Origin: Acidobacteria bacterium Mor1
Lineage (GTDB): Bacteria; Acidobacteriota; Polarisedimenticolia; Polarisedimenticolales; Polarisedimenticolaceae
NCBI GenBank assembly: GCA_001664505.1
Contig: CP011806.1
Location: 448,609-512,608 of the forward strand
Direction of reading: 5' to 3'
Length of the DNA stretch: 64,000 nucleotides
Below are positions 1 through 11,075 of the stretch, in pieces. Each line of letters starts with the position of its first letter. Position 1 is the stretch's first letter. Below the pieces are notes generated by a model that worked only from the letters and a program-made list of their open reading frames with translations, made no database searches and had not been told where the DNA came from. A program made the position numbers and the translations under genes.

Positions 1-1196
1 CCCGCCGGGAGACCGAGCGTCTGGACGAACTGCTGGCCGAACTCGACGGACGGATCGAAGGTGCGCGGAACGAGGCCGAGTCGGCCCGGGGGCGCGGCCG
101 GGAGTCCCGGGAGCTTCAGCAGCAGAACGAGGCCAATCACGTCCGGCACCTCGAAGAACGGGAACGCTCTCACAAGGAGTCGCTGGAACTTCAGCGGGTC
201 ATCGAGGAGCGGCGCCGGGATCTCGAGGAGAAGGAAAAGGGACTGGGCAACGTGAAGGGCGAACTGGAGAAGCAGCGCGCCACCGCCCGGGATGCCGAGA
301 TGGAGCGGGCCACCCTCGAGGCCGATCGTCGTCACCTGGACGATCTGTGCCGCGAGGAACTGGGGATGAGCGCCGGTGAGGCGGTGCACGCCCTGGCCGC
401 CGAGTTGCGGGCCGCCGATGAGGAAGAGGGGGGAGCCGCCCCTCGCGAAATCTCCGACGACGAGATCCGAGCCGCCGCGGCGGGGGACCTGGCCGCTTCC
501 GCCGGCGAGGACTCCGAAACCTGTCCCCTGGCCGGGTTCGACCTGCCCGATCTGGATCTGCTCGAGGAGGAGATCGGCGGAATCAAGGAAAAGCTCGAGA
601 AGATGGGCCCGGTCAACATGATGGCCATCGAGGAGTTCTCCGAGCTCGACGAGCGCAACACTTTCCTGACCGGGCAGCGGGAAGATCTCGAGACCTCGAT
701 CAACTCGCTGCGGGAGTCGATCCGCAAGATCAACCGCCAGTCTCGCGAACGGTTCCTCGAGGCCTTCGAGGCGATTCGCAAGAACTATCAGGAGATCTTC
801 GGCCTGCTGTTCAACGGTGGCCGCGCGGACCTGCGCCTCGAGGAAGGGGAGGACGTGCTGGAGGGCGGCATCGAGATCCTTTGCCAGCCTCCCGGAAAGA
901 AGCTCGCCGGTGTGCACCAGATGTCCGGTGGGGAAAAAGCGATGTCCGCGATCTCCCTGCTGTTCGCAATCTTCCGCTACCAGCCCTCGCCGTTCTGCCT
1001 GCTGGACGAGGTCGACGCGGCTCTCGACGATCTGAACGTCGGGCGTTTCACCCGCATGCTGCGGGAGTACGCCGCCCAGACCCAGTTCATCCTGGTAACC
1101 CACAACAAGTTGGCGATGGAATCCGCCGACCTGATGTACGGGGTCACCATGGAAGAGGCGGGCGTCTCGAAGCTGGTTTCGCTGCAGCTGAACTGA
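1..1196 (+). CDS. smc: Chromosome segregation protein SMC, C-terminal part (5' truncated by window edge)
   Basis: The frame is open from base 3 and ends at TGA 1194-1196, giving about 397 residues of the C-terminal half. SMC is the ATPase core of the condensin-like complex that compacts and separates chromosomes. The first part is Glu/Arg/Lys-rich coiled coil. The head domain contains the conserved GPVNMMAIEEF segment, the ABC signature QMSGGEKAMSA and a Walker B with D-loop, PFCLLDEVDAALDD, followed by the switch histidine in VTHNK. The hinge and the N-terminal Walker A half lie outside the window. It is convergent with the next gene, 18 nt away. The identification is secure. Confidence 0.96.
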   Translation, partial: RRETERLDELLAELDGRIEGARNEAESARGRGRESRELQQQNEANHVRHLEERERSHKESLELQRVIEERRRDLEEKEKGLGNVKGELEKQRATARDAEMERATLEADRRHLDDLCREELGMSAGEAVHALAAELRAADEEEGGAAPREISDDEIRAAAAGDLAASAGEDSETCPLAGFDLPDLDLLEEEIGGIKEKLEKMGPVNMMAIEEFSELDERNTFLTGQREDLETSINSLRESIRKINRQSRERFLEAFEAIRKNYQEIFGLLFNGGRADLRLEEGEDVLEGGIEILCQPPGKKLAGVHQMSGGEKAMSAISLLFAIFRYQPSPFCLLDEVDAALDDLNVGRFTRMLREYAAQTQFILVTHNKLAMESADLMYGVTMEEAGVSKLVSLQLN

Positions 1197-1214
1197 CGGC
1201 GGGCTGCAGCCGGC

Positions 1215-2234
1215 CTAGTCCTTGTGGAACTCGACCCCGATCGTGTTGAGTCCCGCGCTGAACTTGCTCCAGACCGAAGCGCGCACCACGGTGCCCTCTT
1301 CACCGACCTCCACGCCTTCCAGTTGCGCGGCGGTCAGTGCGATGAACTTGCCGTTCACCTGCACCGCCAGGCCGAGCATCAGGTCATGGGGTTCGCCGGG
1401 GCGCTTGGGATCCAGGGACGCGATCAGCTCGCCGGGTGCCTCGAGTTCGAGAAAATCGGGGAGCTTCTCGTCGCTCGCCCGCTGACGCTCCTGGGTCATG
1501 GCGGCCACCAGGCGCTGCATCAGGCTGCGCAGGTGTGGGGCGACCTCGCCCTCTTCCAGCCTGCGGGCGCCGGAGGCGAATGCCAGCATGCGGTGGCGCG
1601 GCATGGTCACGAAGTCCCGGCCCAGAGGGGAGTTGGCCCGCCACTGGTCGGGTACGTGAGTCGCCTTGGTGCAGACGAGGAAGACGCCGATATCGCCGAT
1701 CGTCAGGCCGGAGGGGTCATCGGGCGAGAGGTTGTGGGCCTGGATCGTCGCCGGGTCGAGCAACACGCCGGGGTAGACCAGCCGGCGGGAGTCATCCTCC
1801 TCGGCGGTTTCCCCCTCTGCGGCGGCATCTTCCTCGGCGGCGGCGTCTTCGGTCTCGGCTTTCTTGTCCCGGCGGGGGATCAGCTTCACTCGCAGCTCGG
1901 GGCCGTCTATCGGATCGTCGTCCAGGACCGGTTCACCGGCGGCGGCCTTCTTCGCCTTCTCTATGGCGGCCTGGCGTTCCTGAAGCGCATCGATCAACTC
2001 GGCGGGTATGCCCGCGAGCCGCAGCTCCTCGACCATCTCCCGGGAGAGGTCGAGATCGACCTCGCGGGTGCGGATCTGTTCCAGGATCGTGGCGCGGTCG
2101 GTGCCCGAGACGTGCATGCGCACCACGTCTTCCAGGGTCAGCGGTGCGGTCTCGTTCCCATGGGGCGCGAGCCACAGCGCGGCGGCGAACACACAGACCG
2201 TGAAGATCCATCCGAACCGGACGGGACGCTTCAT
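1215..2234 (-). CDS. Hypothetical exported protein
   Basis: 339 residues that I do not recognise as a named family. The start has a basic then hydrophobic stretch (about residues 1-27), reading as a signal peptide or an N-terminal anchor. Residues 30-90 are helical and charged and could be a short protein-interaction module. An acidic, Ala/Glu-rich linker near 125-150 separates this from a C-terminal half of about 190 residues that looks globular. Its ATG overlaps the stop of the metallo-beta-lactamase gene upstream as ATGA, so it is probably translationally coupled as the last gene of the pyrKDF run. No catalytic motif is evident. Confidence 0.75.
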   Translation of the reverse strand: MKRPVRFGWIFTVCVFAAALWLAPHGNETAPLTLEDVVRMHVSGTDRATILEQIRTREVDLDLSREMVEELRLAGIPAELIDALQERQAAIEKAKKAAAGEPVLDDDPIDGPELRVKLIPRRDKKAETEDAAAEEDAAAEGETAEEDDSRRLVYPGVLLDPATIQAHNLSPDDPSGLTIGDIGVFLVCTKATHVPDQWRANSPLGRDFVTMPRHRMLAFASGARRLEEGEVAPHLRSLMQRLVAAMTQERQRASDEKLPDFLELEAPGELIASLDPKRPGEPHDLMLGLAVQVNGKFIALTAAQLEGVEVGEEGTVVRASVWSKFSAGLNTIGVEFHKD

Positions 2235-3013
2235 CGAACCTCCGAGCCCCCCTCGTCGATTTCCAGTCGCAAACCATCGTACGCGATGCGCACGTTTTCC
2301 GGCAGTTCCGCTTCCCCCTCGCTGTGCAGCACCTCGTGGCTCAGGTGGGTGAACCAGGTCCGCTCGGCGCCGATCACCCGGGCGGCTTCGACCGCCTGTT
2401 CGAAGTTCATGTGGGTCGGATGGGGCCGGCGGCGCAGGGCGCCGATGACCAGGTGCTCCAGTCCGTCAAGCAGCGGCAGGCTGCTCTCGGGGATCCGGCT
2501 CACGTCGGTCACGTAGGCGAAGCGGCCGATGCGGTAGCCGTAGATCGGCATCCGGCCGTGAAAGATCGGTACCGGAATCACCGTCTTGCCCCGCAGCTCG
2601 AAGGGGGTCTCCACGGGGCGGCGGTCGAGGGCGGGCTTGGTCGACTCGTTGGGCCCGGTGTCGAACACGTACCAGAAGGTCCGCCCCAGCTTGTCGAGGG
2701 TGTCGGCCGAACCGTAGGCCTCGATCGGGGCCGCCTGGCGCCAGTTGTAGATCCGCAGCTCATCGAGGCCGAGCACGTGGTCGGCGTGGGCGTGGGTGTA
2801 AAGGATCGCGTCCACCCGTTGGATCTTCTCGCGCAAGGCCTGCTGGCGCAGATCGGTGGAGGTGTCGATCAGGATGGAGGCATCCTCCCACTCGAGGAAC
2901 ACCGAGGGGCGCAGCCGCCGGTCTCGCGGGTCGTCGGAGGTGCAGATCGCGCAATCACAGGTCGGAACGGGGACGCCGCTCGAGGTTCCGGTGCCGAGAA
3001 AGGTGACGCGCAT
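2231..3013 (-). CDS. MBL-fold metallohydrolase, RNase Z / PhnP-like
   Basis: A metallo-beta-lactamase fold hydrolase of about 260 residues. The N-terminus has the LGTGTSSGVPVPTC pattern typical of the PhnP / RNase Z-like branch. The metal-binding THAHADH motif follows near residue 75, and there are later single His and Asp ligands (FHGR, YVTDVS, THLSHE). PhnP relatives are cyclic phosphodiesterases, but the substrate here cannot be read from sequence. I prefer the ATG at 3011-3013 over the upstream in-frame ATG at 3020-3022. The earlier one lies within a TATCAT -10-like box, and only 7 nt separate that box from the chosen ATG. It lies 44 nt downstream of pyrF and is coupled to the next gene. 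Confidence 0.88.
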   Translation of the reverse strand: MRVTFLGTGTSSGVPVPTCDCAICTSDDPRDRRLRPSVFLEWEDASILIDTSTDLRQQALREKIQRVDAILYTHAHADHVLGLDELRIYNWRQAAPIEAYGSADTLDKLGRTFWYVFDTGPNESTKPALDRRPVETPFELRGKTVIPVPIFHGRMPIYGYRIGRFAYVTDVSRIPESSLPLLDGLEHLVIGALRRRPHPTHMNFEQAVEAARVIGAERTWFTHLSHEVLHSEGEAELPENVRIAYDGLRLEIDEGGSEVR

Positions 3014-3020
3014 GGGAAAC

Positions 3021-3026
3021 ATGATA
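3021..3026 (-). promoter_or_regulatory. Possible -10 box for a leaderless MBL transcript
   Basis: On the minus strand TATCAT lies 7 nt before the preferred ATG at 3013. No Shine-Dalgarno sequence and no clear -35 are visible. It matches the spacing seen at several other starts in this window. Confidence 0.35.
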
Positions 3027-3057
3027 GCGGCCGGGGCACGGCATGCCGCGGCAGCGC

Positions 3058-3789
3058 CTACGCCTCGGCAAGCTCCCGGGCGATCGCCTCCGCCGCGGCG
3101 CGGGGCTCGTCAGCCCGGGTGATCGGTCGTCCGATCACCAGATGGTCGGCACCTCGAGCCACGGCGCCGGCGGGGGTGGCGACCCGGGACTGGTCGTCCA
3201 GGGCGGCACCGGCAGGGCGGATGCCGGGAACCATCAGGACGCCCTCGGGGAACACCTCGCGCACCATCTCGATCTCGAGGGCGGAGCAGACCACCCCCTG
3301 GGCTCCAGCCCGTGCGGCGGATTCTGCGAGGCGGCAGACGGCGCTCTCGCAGGGGCCGGCGAGTCCCAGGCGTTCGAGGTCGGCATCGTCGTGACTGGTA
3401 AGCACGGTGACGGCAAGGATCGCCGGCGGCTCGAGGCCTGCGGCCGCAGCACCTTCCCGGGCTCCCTCGACGGCCCGGGCGATCATCGCCTCGCCGCCCA
3501 GGGCGTGAACGGTCAGGAATCCTGCGCCCAGATGACCGAGCGCGGCGGCAGCCTTGGCCACGGTGTTGGGAATGTCGTGGAGCTTGAGGTCGACGAACAG
3601 CGGGCGGCCGGTCTCCTCCGCCATGCGGCGGACCACGGCGGGGCCGTGGGAGGAGAACAGTTCGAGGCCGATCTTGTAGCCGCCCACCGATGGAGCCACC
3701 GCGGCCGCCAGAGCGCAGGCGCCGTCGGCGTCGGGGGTGTCCAGGGCGACGAACACACGGCGATGGGGTTCGATATGGGGACGGCTCAA
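3058..3789 (-). CDS. pyrF: Orotidine 5'-phosphate decarboxylase
   Basis: Decarboxylates OMP to UMP, the last step of de novo pyrimidine synthesis, in the cytoplasm. At 243 residues it has normal length for a bacterial type 1 enzyme. The catalytic motif DLKLHDIPNT lies at residues 67-76 and supplies the Asp-Lys-Asp network (D67, K69, D72). Near the C-terminus VPGIRPAG and VIGRPIT form the phosphate-binding loops. No ATG is available near the start. The TTG at 3787-3789 overlaps the pyrD stop as TTGA, indicating translational coupling. It is third in the run pyrK-pyrD-pyrF. Confidence 0.96.
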   Translation of the reverse strand: MSRPHIEPHRRVFVALDTPDADGACALAAAVAPSVGGYKIGLELFSSHGPAVVRRMAEETGRPLFVDLKLHDIPNTVAKAAAALGHLGAGFLTVHALGGEAMIARAVEGAREGAAAAGLEPPAILAVTVLTSHDDADLERLGLAGPCESAVCRLAESAARAGAQGVVCSALEIEMVREVFPEGVLMVPGIRPAGAALDDQSRVATPAGAVARGADHLVIGRPITRADEPRAAAEAIARELAEA

Positions 3790-4706
3790 GATTCCACCTG
3801 CAGCGATCCGACCAGTTCACGCACACTCTCGAAGCCATGCTGTTCGAGGTAGTCCCGCAACTCGTTGACCAGGTCTGCGGCGGAGGTCGGCGTGACGAAG
3901 TTGGAGGTGCCGACCTGCACGGCCGAGGCGCCGGCCAGGATGAACTCCAGGGCGTCCCGCGCGCAGGTGATGCCGCCCATGCCCATCAGCGGGATCTTCA
4001 CGGCGTTGTAGGTCTGCCAGGTCATGTGCACCGCCAGCGGGCGGATCGCCGGCCCCGACAGACCGCCGGAGACCCGGTTGAGCACCGGCCGCCGGGCTTC
4101 GACGTCGATCGCCATGCCGACGAAGGTGTTGACCAGAGACAGGGCGTCGGCTCCGGCGTCCTCGGCCGCCCGGGCGGTCTCGCGAATATCGGTGACGTTG
4201 GGTGAGAGCTTGACCAGCAGGGGCAGGCCGGTTGCCTTGCGGCAGGCGGCGGTGACCGAAGCCAGCGCCCTGGGATCGTTGCCGAAGGCGATTCCACCAC
4301 ACTCGACGTTGGGGCAGGAGACGTTGAGCTCGATACCCGCCAGACCGGGAGCACCGTCCAGTTTCTTGCAGACCTCGACGTACTCGGCCTCGGTTTCGCC
4401 GAACACGTTGGCCAGCACCGCCATGTCGTAGTGCTCGAGCTTCGGCAGCTTCTCACTGAGGAACGCATCGACGCCGACGTTCTGCAGGCCGATGGTGTTG
4501 AGCATTCCCGCCGGGGTCTCGGCGATGCGTTGAGGCGGATTGCCGTGGCGCGGGCGCGGGGAGAGCCCCTTGCTGACGATGCCGCCGAGAGAGCCGAGAT
4601 CGAAGAAGGGCTCGAACTCGAGGCCGTAGCCGAAGGTCCCCGAGGCGGTCAGCACCGGATTCTTGAGCTTGAGCGGTCCCAGTTCTACCGAGAGATCGAC
4701 CATCAC
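3786..4706 (-). CDS. pyrD: Dihydroorotate dehydrogenase, class 1B catalytic subunit
   Basis: Oxidises dihydroorotate to orotate with FMN. It works as a heterotetramer with PyrK, which passes electrons to NAD. The protein has 306 residues. The catalytic cysteine sits in NVSCPNV (near residue 130), as in class 1 enzymes; class 2 enzymes use serine. GMGGI and the following segment form the FMN phosphate site. Two adjacent starts are possible: GTG at 4704-4706, overlapping the pyrK stop as GTGA, or ATG at 4701-4703, as TGATG. Either one couples translation to pyrK, which supports the class 1B assignment. Confidence 0.97.
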   Translation of the reverse strand: MMVDLSVELGPLKLKNPVLTASGTFGYGLEFEPFFDLGSLGGIVSKGLSPRPRHGNPPQRIAETPAGMLNTIGLQNVGVDAFLSEKLPKLEHYDMAVLANVFGETEAEYVEVCKKLDGAPGLAGIELNVSCPNVECGGIAFGNDPRALASVTAACRKATGLPLLVKLSPNVTDIRETARAAEDAGADALSLVNTFVGMAIDVEARRPVLNRVSGGLSGPAIRPLAVHMTWQTYNAVKIPLMGMGGITCARDALEFILAGASAVQVGTSNFVTPTSAADLVNELRDYLEQHGFESVRELVGSLQVES

Positions 4707-5509
4707 CAGGCCATCCGTTGGGCGGGCATCACCGGGCCGTCGACACAGACCCGCTCGAAGCGCACCTCGCCGTCGTCGCCATGGACCGGAACCACGCAGC
4801 CGAGGCAGACGCCGAAGCCGCAGGCCATGGGCGCTTCGAGAGCCAGGTCGCAGGGGACGTCGAAGCGGGAGGCCAGCCGGGCCACCGCTTTGAGCATCGG
4901 GTCCGGACCGCAGACGTAGAGGTGCAGCCGCTCACCCTCTCCCTGTTCCAGCAGGCGCTCCAGGGGCTGGGTCACCCGGCCGGCTTCACCTGCGCTGCCG
5001 TCGTCGGTGGTGAGCAACACTTCTTCACAGCTGTCTCGGAACCAGGAGAGGAGGGGCAGGTCTCCCTGACTGCGCGCTCCGTAGATCATGCGCGGTGCGG
5101 GGTGTCCCGCCTCGGCCAGGTGCCGGATGAACAGCGGGAAGGGGGCGGAGCCGATGCCCCCGGCAACCAGCAGCGCCCTGCGCCCGGTGTCCGGGAGGTC
5201 GAAGCCGTTGCCCAGCGGGCCGAGCACCTGGAGTTCGGCGCCCTTGCCCAGACCGGACAAGAGCCGCGTGCCCTTGCCGTAGACCTTGTACAGCACCTGG
5301 GCGGTGCCGCGCTGATTGTCGGGGAAGGTCCCGTTCAGGCCGCAGACCGAGTAGGGCCGGCGCAGCAGGGGCTCGGAGCCCGGGGTGCCGATCATGAAGA
5401 ACTGGGCCGGCTTCATCTGCTGGATCGAATCGGGCACGCCGAATTCGATCAGGTAGTTGCCGTGGCCGAGGTCGAGGTTCCGGATGACGGAGGTGGTCAG
5501 GTCGAGCAT
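4703..5509 (-). CDS. pyrK: Dihydroorotate dehydrogenase electron-transfer subunit
   Basis: An FAD- and [2Fe-2S]-containing partner of class 1B PyrD that transfers electrons to NAD. The N-terminal FAD-binding beta barrel includes LRRPYSVCG (the RxYS motif). The NAD-binding domain has VAGGIGSAP, and the C-terminus has the iron-sulphur cluster ligands in CGFGVCLGC plus a final Cys 17 residues later (Cx4Cx2Cx16C). The frame could begin at GTG 5528-5530, but the ATG at 5507-5509 (MLDLTTS) fits the family better. No clear Shine-Dalgarno is seen. It follows the winged-helix gene on the same strand after 54 nt. Confidence 0.95.
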   Translation of the reverse strand: MLDLTTSVIRNLDLGHGNYLIEFGVPDSIQQMKPAQFFMIGTPGSEPLLRRPYSVCGLNGTFPDNQRGTAQVLYKVYGKGTRLLSGLGKGAELQVLGPLGNGFDLPDTGRRALLVAGGIGSAPFPLFIRHLAEAGHPAPRMIYGARSQGDLPLLSWFRDSCEEVLLTTDDGSAGEAGRVTQPLERLLEQGEGERLHLYVCGPDPMLKAVARLASRFDVPCDLALEAPMACGFGVCLGCVVPVHGDDGEVRFERVCVDGPVMPAQRMAW

Positions 5510-5534
5510 GTCGAAAACACACGATAGCACGCCG

Positions 5535-5552
5535 GGGCCCGTCGCCGGGCCC
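5535..5552 (-). other. GC-rich hairpin between winged-helix gene and pyrK
   Basis: A perfect 7-bp stem (GGGCCCG / CGGGCCC) with a 4-nt loop lies between the two minus-strand genes. It has no T-tract, so it is not a canonical intrinsic terminator. It does not contain the PyrR hexaloop. Its role is unknown. Confidence 0.3.
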
Positions 5553-5563
5553 GGCCGGGGCGC

Positions 5564-7936
<2,373 letters not shown>

Positions 7937-7946
7937 GAGGCGCGCC

Positions 7947-8879
7947 TTGAGTCTCAGCAGCGGGCATCTGCTCGGCATTGCGAATCTGGATGCGGAAGAG
8001 ATCGTACGCATCCTGGATACCGCCGAGACGTTCGCCGAGATCTCGACTCGCGAGATCAAGAAGGTCCCGACCCTGCGCGGGCGAACCGTGGTCAACTTCT
8101 TCGTCGAGCCGTCTACCCGGACGCGCTCGTCATTCGAGTTGGCCGAGAAGCGGCTGTCGGCCGATTCCCTCAATTTTTCGGCGTCCAGTTCCAGCTTCAG
8201 CAAGGGGGAGTCGCTGCTCGACACGGCTCGAACCCTGGAAGCGATGGCGCCGGACTTCATCGTCATGCGGCACTCCCAGCCGGGTGCACCCCATTTCCTG
8301 GCCCGGCATGGCCAGGCCTCGATCATCAACGCCGGCGACGGCCCCCACGAGCATCCGACCCAGGCCTTGCTCGATGCCTACACGATCCGCCAGCACAAGG
8401 GCAAGATCGACGGCCTGCGGGTCGCCATCGTCGGCGACGTGCGTCACAGCCGGGTCGCGTTGAGCAACATCCACCTGCTGACCAAACTGGGAGCGACGGT
8501 GGTGGCCTGTTCGCCGCCGACGATGTTGCCCCGGGGGTTGGAGACCCTGGGCTGTGAGGTGACCCATCGCCCCGACGAGGCGCTCGAGGGGGCCGACGTA
8601 GTCATGGGCCTGCGGGTTCAGCTCGAGCGGATGACCTCGGGCTTCTTCCCTTCGCTGCGCGAGTACGCGCGGCTGTACGGGATCAACCGCGAGCGGCTGC
8701 GCCGCGCCAAGTCCGACGCCATCGTGATGCACCCGGGACCGATGAACCGGGGTGTCGAGATCGCCGGGGACGTGGCCGACGGAGAGCGCTCGGTGATCCT
8801 CGAACAGGTGACCAACGGAGTGGCCGTCCGCATGGCGGTGCTCTATCTGCTCGCGGGCGAGCGGGACAAGGCGGCCTAG
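7947..8879 (+). CDS. pyrB: Aspartate carbamoyltransferase catalytic subunit
   Basis: Condenses carbamoyl phosphate and aspartate to carbamoyl aspartate, the committed pyrimidine step. It has 310 residues, matching the usual catalytic chain. The carbamoyl phosphate site STRTR is at 56-60, within [11 protein letters not shown], and HPTQ lies near 134. The start is TTG at 7947-7949, preceded by AGGAGG (7935-7940) 6 nt before; upstream in-frame sequence overlaps pyrR. No pyrI regulatory gene is present. In such operons PyrB often associates with a PyrC partner, and pyrC follows after 2 nt. Confidence 0.96.
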   Translation: MSLSSGHLLGIANLDAEEIVRILDTAETFAEISTREIKKVPTLRGRTVVNFFVEPSTRTRSSFELAEKRLSADSLNFSASSSSFSKGESLLDTARTLEAMAPDFIVMRHSQPGAPHFLARHGQASIINAGDGPHEHPTQALLDAYTIRQHKGKIDGLRVAIVGDVRHSRVALSNIHLLTKLGATVVACSPPTMLPRGLETLGCEVTHRPDEALEGADVVMGLRVQLERMTSGFFPSLREYARLYGINRERLRRAKSDAIVMHPGPMNRGVEIAGDVADGERSVILEQVTNGVAVRMAVLYLLAGERDKAA

Positions 8880-8881
8880 GC

Positions 8882-10165
8882 GTGAAGCAACTCCTGTTGA
8901 AGAACGGCCGGGTGATCGACCCGGCCAACGGAATCGACGGCCAGGCCGATGTCCTGCTGGAAAAGGGCAAGGTGCAGAAGGTCGGAGCGCGGATCTCCCC
9001 GGGTGGTGCCGACGTCATCGATTGCAAGGGGCTCCTGGTCTGCCCCGGGTTCATCGACATGCACGTGCACCTCAGGGAGCCCGGTCAGGAATGGAAAGAG
9101 ACCATCGAGACCGGAACCCGTTGCGCGGCCCACAGCGGTTTCACCGCGGTGGCCTGTATGCCCAACACCACCCCGGTCAATGACTCCCGGTCGGTGACCG
9201 AGTTGATCGTCAACGCCGCCCGGGAGCGCGGGATGGTGCGGGTCCATCCGATCGGTGCGGTGAGCAAGGGGCAGAAGGGGGAGGAACTGGCCGAGATGTC
9301 GGACATGGTCGACGCCGGTGCGGTGGCCTTCTCCGACGACGGGCACCCGGTCCGCTCGAGCCTGTTGATGCGCAAGGCGCTGGAATACTCCCAGATCTTC
9401 GGCGTGCCGGTCATCGATCACTGTGAGGATCGTGAGCTGGTCGACGGCGGGGTGATGAACGAGGGGGATGTTTCGACCCGACTCGGACTCAAGGGCTGGC
9501 CCAGCGTCGCCGAGGACATCCTGGTGCAGCGGGACATCCTGCTGGCCGAATACACCGGCGGTCACGTCCATATCGCGCATATGTCCACGGGCAAGGCGGC
9601 GGAGTTCGTGCGTCGGGCCAAGAAGCAGAAGGTCAAGGTCACCTGCGAGGTCACGCCCCATCACTTCGCCCTTACCGACGAAGCGGTCGGGGAGTTCGAT
9701 ACCGACGCCAAGATGAATCCGCCCCTGCGCTCGGAAGCGGACCGCAAGGCGTTGATCAAGGCGATCGCCGACGGCACCATCGACGCCATCGCGACCGACC
9801 ACGCGCCCCATCACCCCGACGAAAAGTGTGTCGAGTTCGCCTGCGCGCCCTTCGGCATCATCGGGCTCGAGACGGCGATCCCGCTGAGCATCGATCTGCT
9901 GGTCCACGCCGGGGTCATTTCCTGGGACCGGCTGGTCGAACTGTTCACGGTCAACCCCGCCCGCATCCTGGGCATCGAGGCGGGCACGCTGACCCCCGGT
10001 GTCGCGGCGGACGTGACGGTCATCGACCCCGATCGGGAGTTCGTCGTCGACAAGTCGACGACCGAATCCAAGAGCGTCAACACCCCGTTCCACGGCTGGA
10101 AGCTACGTGGATGTTCGGTTCTGACCATCGTGGGCGGGCGGATCGTCCACAACCGAGACGAGTGA
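8882..10165 (+). CDS. pyrC: Dihydroorotase, class I
   Basis: Cyclises carbamoyl aspartate to dihydroorotate. At 427 residues it has the length of the class I zinc enzymes. Metal ligands are in [10 protein letters not shown] (H61, H63), the later HxxH-containing strands (VIDHCED, VTPHHFA) and the catalytic Asp in ATDHAPHH. The Asn in MPNTTPVND is the family's substrate-contacting segment. The start is GTG at 8882-8884, 2 nt after the pyrB stop. All expected ligands appear to be retained, suggesting an active enzyme rather than a PyrB-scaffold pseudo-DHOase. Confidence 0.96.
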   Translation: MKQLLLKNGRVIDPANGIDGQADVLLEKGKVQKVGARISPGGADVIDCKGLLVCPGFIDMHVHLREPGQEWKETIETGTRCAAHSGFTAVACMPNTTPVNDSRSVTELIVNAARERGMVRVHPIGAVSKGQKGEELAEMSDMVDAGAVAFSDDGHPVRSSLLMRKALEYSQIFGVPVIDHCEDRELVDGGVMNEGDVSTRLGLKGWPSVAEDILVQRDILLAEYTGGHVHIAHMSTGKAAEFVRRAKKQKVKVTCEVTPHHFALTDEAVGEFDTDAKMNPPLRSEADRKALIKAIADGTIDAIATDHAPHHPDEKCVEFACAPFGIIGLETAIPLSIDLLVHAGVISWDRLVELFTVNPARILGIEAGTLTPGVAADVTVIDPDREFVVDKSTTESKSVNTPFHGWKLRGCSVLTIVGGRIVHNRDE

Positions 10166-10172
10166 GGCTTCG

Positions 10173-11072
10173 ATGACGGATCTACCCGAGGTCGTGTTCG
10201 AAACCGATTTCGAGGAAGTGCCCCGGATCTCCCGGGGCAAGGTGCGGGACATCTACGACCTGGGCGACTCGCTGCTGATCGTTACCAGCGACCGGCTGTC
10301 CGCCTTCGACTACGTGCTTCCCGACGCGATCCCCGAGAAGGGGAAGGTGCTCAACCAGGTCGCCGCGTTCTGGTTTGATCGTTTCACGGACATGGTGCCG
10401 AATCATCTGATCGAACTGGACGTCGACCGCTTCCCCGAGGTGCTCGCACCTCACCGGGAGACCCTGGCCGGGCGTGCGGTCATCGCGCGCAAGCTCCGGA
10501 TGCTGCCCATCGAGTGCGTGGCCCGGGGCTACCTTTCCGGTTCGGGGTGGAAGGAGTACCAGAGGGAGGGCACCGTTTGCGGAATCGAGCTGCCCGCGGG
10601 GCTCACCGAATCGGCCCGGCTTCCCGAACCGATCTTCACCCCGGCGACCAAGGCCGACAGCGGCCACGACGAGAACATCTCCTTCGAGCGGGCGGTGGAC
10701 CTGGTCGGCATCGAGATCGCCGAGAAGGCACGGGACCTGACCCTGGCGCTCTACTCGGCGGGCGTGGACTACGCGGCTGAGAAGGGCATCATCATCGCCG
10801 ACACCAAGTTCGAGTTCGGCACCGACGGAGACGCCCTGGTGCTGGCCGACGAGGTGTTGACGCCGGATTCATCCCGCTTCTGGCCGGCGGACCGCTACGA
10901 GCCGGGCAAGGCCCAGCCTTCCTTCGACAAGCAGTACGTGCGGGATTACCTGGAGTCGATCTCCTGGGACAAGCAGCCGCCGGTTCCCGGCCTACCGGCC
11001 GAGATCGTGGCCGGGACGCGGGATCGCTACCGGGAGATCTACCGCATTCTGACCGGTCACGAGCTGAGTTGA
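10173..11072 (+). CDS. purC: Phosphoribosylaminoimidazole-succinocarboxamide synthase
   Basis: Joins CAIR and aspartate with ATP in the seventh/eighth step of purine synthesis. It has 299 residues, the longer eukaryote-like form rather than the about 240-residue E. coli form. The ATP loop GKVRDIYDLGDSLLIVTSDR is at residues 22-41, followed by RLSAFDYV. C-terminal signatures are IIIADTKFEFG and LADEVLTPDSSRFW. ATG lies 7 nt after pyrC, so the last gene of a pyrimidine operon is a purine gene. It converges on nagZ with a 3-nt gap and no visible terminator. Confidence 0.95.
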   Translation: MTDLPEVVFETDFEEVPRISRGKVRDIYDLGDSLLIVTSDRLSAFDYVLPDAIPEKGKVLNQVAAFWFDRFTDMVPNHLIELDVDRFPEVLAPHRETLAGRAVIARKLRMLPIECVARGYLSGSGWKEYQREGTVCGIELPAGLTESARLPEPIFTPATKADSGHDENISFERAVDLVGIEIAEKARDLTLALYSAGVDYAAEKGIIIADTKFEFGTDGDALVLADEVLTPDSSRFWPADRYEPGKAQPSFDKQYVRDYLESISWDKQPPVPGLPAEIVAGTRDRYREIYRILTGHELS

Positions 11073-11075
11073 CGG

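Noticed and set aside
1224-2516. 430-codon plus-strand frame over the exported hypothetical and MBL genes.
   Set aside because: The minus-strand MBL has a full metal motif and ATGA coupling with its neighbour; the plus frame is compositionally a shadow.
5510-5563. Looked for a second PyrR-binding loop ahead of pyrK.
   Set aside because: The gap holds a GC hairpin with a 4-nt loop but no CNGNGA hexaloop.
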